This document shows positions 55,986 through 64,000 of a DNA stretch of 64,000 nucleotides, one piece after another; positions within the stretch are counted from its first letter, which is position 1, and every line of letters begins with the position of its first letter. Below the pieces are notes generated by a model, which saw nothing but the letters and a program-made list of their open reading frames with translations, was not told the DNA's origin and made no database searches. The DNA is from Mytilus galloprovincialis. Lineage: Eukaryota; Mollusca; Bivalvia; Mytilida; Mytilidae. The stretch is taken from the NCBI RefSeq assembly GCF_965363235.1, contig NC_134850.1, positions 34,693,102-34,757,101 of the forward strand. The letters are read 5' to 3'. Made by a program: the position numbers and the translations under genes.

Positions 55986-57840
55986 TTATGATATGAAGTT
56001 AATGTTCACATATAGTAACCATGTAATAATGAATGTCATGATAAATGTACGCAATGGATTTTTATTGTGCATCAAACGCTGAGCTGAATTTCCGGTTGAT
56101 CCTCTTCTGTTTATAGGTATCCGTCTAAACACGGAAGTTGTTACAGTCGATCCAATTTTAGTATGGTCTATATTCACATTTATACTGTTGTGGTTAGGAA
56201 TCTGTATTATCTGAATTTGGGGTTTACTTCCGCAAGGCAGGGCACTTGCATCAGTGACCACTGAAACGCAAGAAATTAATTAGTTTTCTGCAAATCTTTT
56301 TAGTGCAAGTGATTTATTCTTTATAGATATATCAGTTTTATGTAGTGAATTTCCAGTATGCAATTAAACATATATATTAGGTAATGAACCAAAGCTGACT
56401 ATGCGGTATGGGCTTTGCTCATTGTTGAAGGCCGTACGGTGACCTATAGTTGTTAATGACTGTGTCATTTTGGTCTTTTGTGGATAGTTGTCTCATTGCC
56501 ATCATACCACATCTTCTTTTTTATACTATATACGGTACACAATTATTTTACCACCGACGTCATTACGTTTAACATGTTGATAAGACTGCGCAACGGCAAA
56601 TACATGAAATCTTCTTGTCATTTTTTATTGCGATTTTTCTCGAGTTCTCGAATCTAAATTTCGCTTCCATTTCTGATATTGTATACCCTGTATTATTTTG
56701 GTAATTGTAGAATCTTCGTTTATAATATACAATGTATGTCAAAATAAATTTAGTTCATATCGTAACAGTTCAACCATTGATTCTTGGGCCATAAGAGACC
56801 AGCTCTTTAAAAGAGAAACAAGTGATAATTATGATGGATTTCTTATTGAAAGCATATTTGTTGATTTTTAAGGTAGGCTTTTTCAACAAAAAGTCAGCAT
56901 TTCTATTGGAACTAACTGTGCGCCTTTCCTTCCCGAAAATACCTGTACCAATTGAAGTCAGAAATATGACAGTTTTTCTCCATTCGTTTGATGTATTTGA
57001 GCTTTTTATTTCGCTATTTGATTAGGAACTTTTCGATTTGAATTTTTCTCGGAATTCAATATTTATCTGAATTTACTATTTCCCGACCTCATTTTTTTTC
57101 CATATTAGTCTATGTTCCTTCATACACTTGTTAAAAACAAGAATATTAAAGAAGCTAGATCAATTAATTTCACATTCAGATATATTGATAATGTTCTTTC
57201 TATTTATAATCAACACTTTTAAATGTTGATTCCAGAACTAGAGATTAAACAAACAACAGACACGGCTTCCTCTGTCTCATTTTTAGACTTATACCTCGAG
57301 TTTCACATAATTTCCCACACCTTAGTATTAATAGACTAACTTCAGCTACACAGAATATATATTACCCAACGTATTCAATATACAAGAGCTTGCAGCTGCT
57401 ATACATGCATCGCTGTACCACTATTTTTTTTTATTTTTCACTGGTCCAGTATTATGTCTGTTTGTTTTATTCACCCATTGTTGTCATTTTAATGGAATTT
57501 TTTGCGAGTGTCATACAAGTGAGAGGTTTAGCAAGCAATAAAAACGGGTTCTATCTACCATTTTCTACATAGGAAAATGCATCTACCTAGTCACGAATAT
57601 GACAGTTGTTGTCCATTCGTTAATTGTGTTGGAGCTTTTTTTTAACATTTGATTATGGACTTTCGGTTTTGAATTTTTCTAGGAGTTCGGTATTTTTTTA
57701 TTTTACTTTTTACACGTGGCTATGGTCTGAAGTTTAATAACTATACTTTATATCAATTAAATATCTGCATACATACCGTTAATTCCCTGTAGTAAGAAGC
57801 AAAGTATTGCACATAGGACACATGTTCCTGGTATTGACAT
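55986..57840 (-). CDS. Small secreted or membrane-tethered protein, two exons, 112 aa
   Basis: Not recognised. Exon 1 is 57777-57840, exon 2 is 55986-56260. Exon 1 starts at an ATG directly after 'ttaatttacag', encodes MSIPGTCVLCAILCFLLQG (a convincing signal peptide) and ends in phase 1 before donor GTATGT. Exon 2 follows acceptor 'cttgcgtttcag' and continues the frame for 90 aa to a stop; the total, 339 nt, is a multiple of three. Exon 2 has one Cys in ALPCGSKP, a polar middle and two dibasic sites (VFRRIPINRRG). It ends in the hydrophobic tail TFIMTFIITWLLYVNINF, which could be a GPI signal or membrane anchor. The intron holds retroelement, family P and family R copies. No clear AATAAA follows. 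It could also be a relic exon pair; transcripts would decide. Confidence 0.55.
56390..56523 (-). repeat. Dispersed repeat family P
   Basis: 'ctatgcggtatgggctttgc' to 'ataccacatcttctttt'. Inside the intron of the small secreted-protein gene. Confidence 0.87.
56925..57080 (+). repeat. Retroelement 3' tail fragment (family R)
   Basis: 'ttcgctatttgattaggaac' and 'tttttctcggaattc'; directly upstream of another relic of the same element. Confidence 0.72.
57105..57725 (+). pseudogene. Retroelement relic: RT core, 3' region and tail
   Basis: 'cagatatattgataatgttc' encodes a YIDNVLS echo of the catalytic YIDD motif; 'agagattaaacaaacaacag' and 'ttagacttatacctcgag' follow, with an internal deletion, then the family R tail at 57470-57725. 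Opposite strand to the host gene. Confidence 0.7.
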
Positions 57841-57885
57841 CTGTAAATTAAGATGTGATTGTTTGAATTCTGGGTGGATATATAT

Positions 57886-58160
57886 AGGAAGATGTGGTAT
57901 GTGTGCCTATGAGACAACTTTCCATTCAATTAACAATTTATAAAAGTAAACCATTATAAGTCAAGGTTCACACCGAACAGCAAACTATAAACGGCCCCAC
58001 AAATTACTAGTGTAAAACCATTCAAAAGGGGAAACCAATGGTCTAATCTATATAAAAACGAGAAACACGTATGAATTACATAAACAGCTAGACGACAACC
58101 ACTGTACATCAGATTCCTGACTTAGGACACCTGCAAATGTTTGCGGCGGGATTGCACGTT
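57886..58160 (+). repeat. Dispersed repeat family Q, long copy
   Basis: 'aggaagatgtggtatgtgtg' through 'ggtctaatctatataaaaac' to 'gcaaatgtttgcggcgggat'. Lies just upstream of the small gene's first coding exon. Confidence 0.87.
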
Positions 58161-59002
58161 TTTAATGGTACCAAAACCTTCTCCCATTTAAAAAAAACAA
58201 TAGTATAACATCACAATATAAAAATACACACTATAAAATATCAATTGGAAGGCTTAATTTAATAATAAAATACTTGCTTAACTTTCAGTGTCAAAATGCA
58301 AATTTAGTACGACAAAAAATAGCAATTACTAAGTTAGTTCTCCATTACACAAATGTTTTCACAAATACATGATTTAACAAAATATGTGATTGGAGTAAAG
58401 AACTCCAAGGGTCGCTCCATTGAAAGTAATGACCGGAATCGTAACCCTGTTGAAAGAGTAGCTGACACAGATTTACGTTTTGTATCGTGTTTCCTTAATT
58501 CCAAGAGGGTGTGACCTCTTCCAACACTGGGCATAATATTCAACATCAATTAATCATTTCATCGGAAGTGACTGCTTATTTATCCGTCTCTCTAGCTTTG
58601 TACTAGGATTCGTCTGATAAGTTCACGATTCTACCTATTTGTTGAGTTTGGATAAAGTGTTTCTCTTCTGTTCTCCATTTTTTGTTTCCTTTTCCATACG
58701 AGGCTGGCTTGATACCTCATTAAGAATAAAAATAAGCTAGAATAATTCTTTATCTTGATGTTCCAATGTAAAATGTTGTGCTCTCACTTACAATTGGCGA
58801 CTATGATGAACAAATCTATTCCTTTGAACATTAAGTGAAGGGTACCTAAATCATATCTTTACCTTATACGCCTAGGCAATGGAAGTTTGCTACCTAAACT
58901 TTATGAAAATAGTAACAAACCGGTCTTCATTTTTCTTAATTATGGCATCCCCAAATGTGACTTGTCACTGGTTTTCTATTTGTCTCATAAAAACACTGCG
59001 GA
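58161..59002. other. Unassigned stretch upstream of the small secreted-protein gene
   Basis: A 71-codon minus ORF (58334-58549) has no domain or splice support. Any 5' UTR exon or promoter of the 57.8-kb gene should lie here. Confidence 0.35.
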
Positions 59003-59225
59003 TGTCACTAGTGTAGCAGGATCTGCGTACCCTTCCAAAGAACATGAGATCACAGCGGGATTTTGGTTGGGTTCGTAGTGCCCTAGTTTTCTTAGTAGTG
59101 TTTTGAAGACACTCATTTATTAACTAGTCTTTCGTCTTTTTCTCTTAGAACATGAGTTGTCTGTTTTTTCTTCGACATGTGATTTTTTATTGTCCTCTTG
59201 CTGTCTCCTGTATCTTTCTCATTAT
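59003..59225 (+). repeat. Dispersed repeat family S, diverged
   Basis: 'gcaggatctgcgtacccttc' to 'gtctcctgtatctttctca'. Confidence 0.75.
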
Positions 59226-59721
59226 TTTAAAAATATATATAAAGTTGCAAAAATTTGTACTTTTGTTAAATACACATATTACCCTTTCTGAAATCTTACC
59301 TTAATATTCCTTGGTGAAAATAGAAACTTTACGTTTCAAAATATTCACGTTTTATATTATTTCCATCAAAACCATGAGTATATTTTAAATCATATTCTGA
59401 GTAAGGGATTTAACATGTGTATTTAGGATGGTAATGATTTATCCCACGGCTTGCATTGATTTTAAAAGCAGTAATATGGTTAGCCAACTTTTATCTCCAA
59501 TTTGATAAATTATTTCATATCATTTCAACCGTTTTTTAATTTAGATATATTAGCCAAATGTTTATCTTCAATTTTGGCAATGTCTCTTGCACTATCAGCT
59601 TATAAAAATTACTCTACGCTCATGTAGAGTTTTCAAATTTTTATTAAGTCTTTCAATCATTCCTTAAAAACGACATTTACAATTTGTAAAGTTAAAATTG
59701 TGGCAGGATGAATAAGATCTT

Positions 59722-60006
59722 TCATTTCTGAACTCTAAATTGGAAAATTGTTTTTTTTAGATCAGTTTCAGTCTTGGAAATAAATCTTAAAAGTAATGCA
59801 CAAGATAAACCGCCAAGATTGGCTCCGTTAAGGCTCAATACTGACGGGTAGTACTGGCCTATGGTCAAGGTAAAGACGTCAGACTTGTGAATGTTAGAAA
59901 ATTCTTTATCAAGGCGTTGGTTTTGACTAATCATATTTTTATTTAAATGATCAATATTGTAGAAAATAAAGGTTCGGTCCTCGTGGTGTTGGACAATGCC
60001 ATTCAT
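59722..60006 (-). CDS. Unassigned 94-codon ORF
   Basis: Low-confidence. A minus ORF with no recognised domain; its second half (YYPSVLSLNGANLGGLSCAL) is the least biased part. AATAAA lies about 76 bp downstream (59641-59646), which would fit a terminal exon. Possible acceptors are inside the ORF ('ttgaccatag' before 59863). It might instead be part of an unrecognised repeat. Confidence 0.18.
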   Translation of the reverse strand: MNGIVQHHEDRTFIFYNIDHLNKNMISQNQRLDKEFSNIHKSDVFTLTIGQYYPSVLSLNGANLGGLSCALLLRFISKTETDLKKTIFQFRVQK

Positions 60007-60527
60007 TCGTCTTAATTATTTGTTTCTCATCCACATTCCAGACCACCAATTTGGTCATTTAATTATCTTTATTTGTATAAATTAAATAATGATAATGTAT
60101 CATTTGTATATATACCGATAAGGAATGTAAATTGGAATTCACGATTTAAACATGTCACACCATTTACTTCCGGATTGCAAATGTTGCCTTCCGGATAGTT
60201 CAGAATTTCAACATTTAACATTCAAGAAGTAGCTACTCCAATCCTTTTTGAGGTAAGAATGAGCAGCTGAGATAGACAGTACCTCACTTCGTTCAGTCAT
60301 ATTTCTAATAACAAAATTATACGGAAGCGTATTAGCGCCACACATATTTCTTAAACCCAAACCTTTGTTTTATCTTATTTCTTATTTAAGATTCAAAGGA
60401 AACAGCAGTTATTAATGGAGGAGGTTGTATATATATATATTAAAATTTATCATCTTTGTAGTTATTGCAAAGTAAAATGATTGAATAATTAGAAAATATC
60501 ATTGACTTATAATGAGCAGAATAATAT

Positions 60528-60662
60528 AAGAAGATGTGGTATGAGTGCCAATAAGAAAACTCTCCATCTAAGTCACAATTCATAAAAGTAAACCATTATA
60601 GTCACTAGCGTTGACTCCTACCGAACAGCAAACTATAAAGGCCCCCAAAAACGATATCTATG
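60528..60662 (+). repeat. Dispersed repeat family Q
   Basis: 'ataagaagatgtggtatgag' to 'aacagcaaactataaaggcc'; nested in the TIR element. Confidence 0.82.
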
Positions 60663-61337
60663 TTACTACTAGTATATATATATTACAAAGAAAATTGAGT
60701 AAATTGAAGAAAAAAATCACCCCTGCTAATATAGCTATAACCGAATATAAATATACTTCCAAAGTAAGCTCTCGTTTGAGAACTGTGTACAGTTGGTAAT
60801 ATTCAAACAAGCTACCCTTTGGCAAAACATGTATAGAATGCAGATGTTTTATTAATAAAATTATGTTCTCTCCATTCAAATTGCTACTCAAGCATCTTAA
60901 AAATACTTCACTATATTGAAATGAAATTCAATGACTTTCTATCAAAGAACATTAATGATATTCTGAGATTTAATAAAAACGATTTCTTGCATCAAAATTA
61001 AAAAAAAAAATGTTTCCTTATTAATAATTCATTTTAAAGCAGAAAGATCATTTTGTCTATTTGACTTGGAAGTTTCACAATTGTATGACATTTTTTCATC
61101 TTTCAATTTAAATATGACTATATACTATACTTATTTTCTTGTTAAATTATATACTTTTCTTATGCACAAATCAGTCTTAATTCATGTATAATTGCACTTC
61201 AAGTATTCCATTATTCCTATGCATATTTATTATAATGATTGGTCTTGTATGTATGTTTCTTTTTATCTACTTGTAAATCACAACCAAAATGAATGACAGA
61301 CGGACATATATATACATAACTTATGAATAATTGAAAT

Positions 61338-61490
61338 CAAGATATTTGCGTTATAACGCAAAGGTTTGCGTTATTTTGCAAAGATTTGCGCAAGGTTTTG
61401 CGTTATATCGCAAATGTTTTCGTTATAAATTAAAGGTTTGCGTCATATATCGCAAAGGTTTGCGTTACAACGTAAAGATAGGAAGAAAAA
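61338..61490. repeat. Array of palindromic 'tttgcgttataacgcaaa' subrepeats
   Basis: About seven copies of TTTGCGTTAT with variations every 15-25 bp. The first is a perfect palindrome (61345-61362). Near the right TIR, where transposons often carry subterminal protein-binding repeats. Confidence 0.82.
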
Positions 61491-61524
61491 TAAAATGTGT
61501 GGCGCTAATATGCTTCCGTAAAAT

Positions 61525-62110
61525 CATACATATTCAATCATCATTTTTTTTTTAAATCATCGATCCTGATTTGTTATGGTGAGATAAGTAGATTTGGCAA
61601 ATATCTTAATTCCATCTCTGGAAAATAATCGAATTTTGATTTGTTTCAGATGTTTTTGATCGATTTCATCATCAACCTCATACATGGGATATGTAACGTT
61701 ATCATAAGTTCTCATCCTTATTATATAATTAAAAACTTGAATGAGTAACCTGTGCTACTCATTACATTGAAATCAGTACATACTGATTGAATTCAAAGAT
61801 ATATCAATTATATTATGTATTTTCGAAAATAGCAGAACAAAGTTTAAACGTAGTACATTATATTGTACTGTCTACAAAATCTTGTCCTAATGGGATATAT
61901 TTATAGCGGACGCTGTTTAATTGTAGTTGAGGTAAAAAAAAGTGTACCTTTTAAATTAATTTTAAACTGTTTTAATTATCCCCGACACATTTCAATGTTT
62001 TCGCCAACCCAGGAGTTTATTATAGAAGTGGGAGTTCGTTTGTTTATGTGGAATGAATGACCTGAGTACACATCCACGTCACGTCATAATAAGTACTGTA
62101 GATTAAATCC
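61525..62110. other. Unassigned stretch
   Basis: No exon or recurring repeat recognised. Confidence 0.4.
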
Positions 62111-62112
62111 TA

Positions 62113-62116
62113 TTGG

Positions 62117-62147
<31 letters not shown>

Positions 62148-62275
62148 CACTGACAATCCTTGCCAATTACGATTGGAGTCGAATGCGTCTGGGACGTGCT
62201 TGGTACGAACTCATGATTTCAGTGTTGACATGCTTAGCCTAGTAACACAATCTTTGGACTACTAACACCACTAAT
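62113..62275 (-). mobile_element. SINE-like copy with (TTGA)n tail
   Basis: A 32-bp TTGA microsatellite (62116-62147) is followed by sequence whose reverse complement contains an A-box-like stretch and 'catgagttcgtacc', a decayed B-box. The layout resembles the SINE at 25084-25320. Confidence 0.55.
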
Positions 62276-62660
62276 GTTTAAGGCAAAACATGGCTTAGCT
62301 CCAGAATATATGTCCAGTCTTATTGTATCAGCTTCTGCAAACCAAAAATATAACACTTAGAGGTGGTTTTTATGTAAAACGCGATCGATCTGAGCGCAGG
62401 TGTTTGTTATATTTAGATAAGAAAATAAAGGTCAGACCGGTTCTGTTTATGTTGTGGTGTATATGCACTGGATTAAATAAGATCGATCTCGAACGATCTT
62501 GCTTGTGCAATGTAAACACGAATTGGTCTTTTGGAGATCGATTCAAATAAAGATCGATTCAATTTCGTTGCCAGTGTAAACGGGGTCTAATATGTCATTA
62601 TGGTTAGTCTGTAGTTTTGATTTTCCTTATCCAGATTTTATGAGAGGCAGGCTATAAAAA

Positions 62661-62735
62661 AGAAGATGTGGTATGATTGCCAATGAGACAACTATCCACA
62701 AAAGACCAAAATGAAACAGACATTAACAGATGGAC
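62661..62735 (+). repeat. Dispersed repeat family P, head only
   Basis: 'agaagatgtggtatgattgc' to 'gaaacagacattaacag'. Confidence 0.85.
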
Positions 62736-64000
62736 AAAAATAGTCTAGCATGCATCCCGATCGAACTATATTGCAGAATAAAGCTACCTCTTGAAGTAAT
62801 TGTTCTTGTTGTGAATATGCAGTGAATATTTGTCACAAGACATAAAGCAAGCAAATATCAACCAATCAATAAATCAACTATGTATCCGTTATAAATCCAT
62901 GTTTGCTATATTTATTTAGTACATTGGACATAAAGATATTTGTAATAAAATCAGATATTTGATAATGTCAAATAAACCAACTTCCTTAAAGTAAAAGAGT
63001 CCGTATTATACCAACATTTAATGTAAAATAACTGTATACCGCCATCTTGGATCGTAAAACAGCAGGACATATCCGGTTGCGTTTTTAGCTTAATTCTGAA
63101 AAATGTAAGACAGATAAAAAATGAATGTGTTATACTGTTCTACGATTAAAGAACTATACAGAATCTATTGATTTAATAAGACTATTTAACAAATACCAAT
63201 TATTTGCTTTTGTTTGAATCATTTGTTTTCCTTCAAATTAGCCAGTTAAGTGGAGACAAGTAAACTCAGTAAAATTTTGGAATGTTTTAAAACAAAGTAT
63301 TATGATACCATTCTTCCTTTTTTTTTATTTTCTTCAGTCATATAATAACATTCTCGTCATGCTCATATTTGATTTAAAAATTTCATCTTATAGATTTCTT
63401 CTTTTTCACAAAAATGGGTTTTCATGGATAATCCATACATATTTGGGCAATTTGAACAAATTCTGACTTTAAACATATCACGGTGACATATGTTTTAGTA
63501 CATATTTGAAGAAAAAAACACATGGTTAAATCTCCATTTAGGCAACTTTTAAGAAAATTCTATCTGAGGAAATATATGCCGAAGATCTGCCCTAAATGGA
63601 TGTTATAGTCGAGTTGTGATACTCTAGTATATTAATTGTGGCTTTCGTTGTGAGTTGCTGTCTTATTAGCGTATACAGTACATCTATTTTTTTTTTATTC
63701 TAAAGAAAAACGTGTGTAACCAAAATTAATGTCAGATTAACCGTGTACGGGTAACGTGACAAACACAATTATACACTTTACAGGTACATCTCATTATATT
63801 TTTGTTGTTGTTGTGACCACGTGTGAGATGAATCTTCAGTCATTCGGTAAGTTTTTCAAGTTATTATACATTTTATTTTTGTTTCATATAAGGCAGAAAT
63901 ATTGGGTACTATAACATCTTGGCATTTTTTTTTTACATCTACAGATTTAGTTTGCATTAACACACCTAGACAAACCTATGGAACTATAGAATGAAATTTT
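62736..64000. other. Unassigned right edge
   Basis: AT-rich; around 63640-63690 a decayed family Q-like word. No exon recognised; a gene continuing beyond the window cannot be excluded. Confidence 0.35.

Larger units (their letters stand above)
60322..61518. mobile_element. TA-flanked TIR element, 1.2 kb
   Basis: Left end CGGAAGCGTATTAGCGCCAC is matched by the complement of the right end with one change. TA lies outside each end (60320-60321, 61519-61520), as in Tc1/mariner-type insertions. There is no transposase. It contains a family Q copy and, near its right end, an array of GCGTTATAACGC-type palindromes. Confidence 0.75.

Noticed and set aside
62116-62147. (TTGA)n run as a stand-alone microsatellite
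   Set aside because: It is better explained as the 3' tail of an adjacent SINE-like sequence.

Overview
The window is AT-rich animal DNA with spliced genes, long introns full of dispersed repeats, and almost no long ORFs. Several repeat families are ones I associate with marine mussels: the 'agaagatgtggtatgattgcc' type, the 'ccttccggagcacctgag' type, and hammerhead-bearing units. A bivalve mollusc, most likely Mytilus, is the best reading. That assignment rests on memory of repeat families, not on a search.

Genes. (1) 17327-18478 (+): a single-exon class A GPCR of 383 aa, of the myosuppressin / sex-peptide receptor (DMSR-1-like) type. (2) 32056-47588 (-): a complete ten-exon alkaline phosphatase. 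I assembled it exon by exon; all junctions are GT-AG and in phase, giving 570 aa with signal peptide, full catalytic residue set and a GPI-type C-terminus. (3) 55986-57840 (-): a two-exon gene for an unrecognised 112-aa secreted or membrane-tethered protein. A weak 94-codon ORF lies at 59722-60006 (-). The three genes share no obvious pathway.

Layout. 1-17 kb: repeats and relics, including a hammerhead motif at the left edge, a reverse-transcriptase relic beside a Tc1/mariner transposase relic (2.2-2.9 kb), a TTAA-flanked MITE (3.8-4.5 kb) and a 33-bp minisatellite (16.4-16.85 kb). 17-19 kb: the GPCR. 19-26 kb: dispersed repeats. 26.4-31.5 kb: a retroelement cluster with tRNA-type SINEs, a 0.73-kb palindrome, tandem 357-bp hammerhead-bearing units (retrozyme-like) and three relics of one reverse-transcriptase element. 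32-47.6 kb: alkaline phosphatase, with TIR elements, an LTR-flanked insertion inside a MITE, and a duplicated partial exon in its introns. 47.9-64 kb: MITEs, duplications, a long inverted repeat, the small secreted-protein gene, and a TA-flanked TIR element with palindromic subrepeats.

The most striking content is the set of hammerhead ribozymes. Four intact minus-strand copies lie in 27.5-29.0 kb and a divergent plus-strand copy at 20-63 shows compensatory base-pair changes. Decayed copies lie at 1.8 and 42.8 kb.
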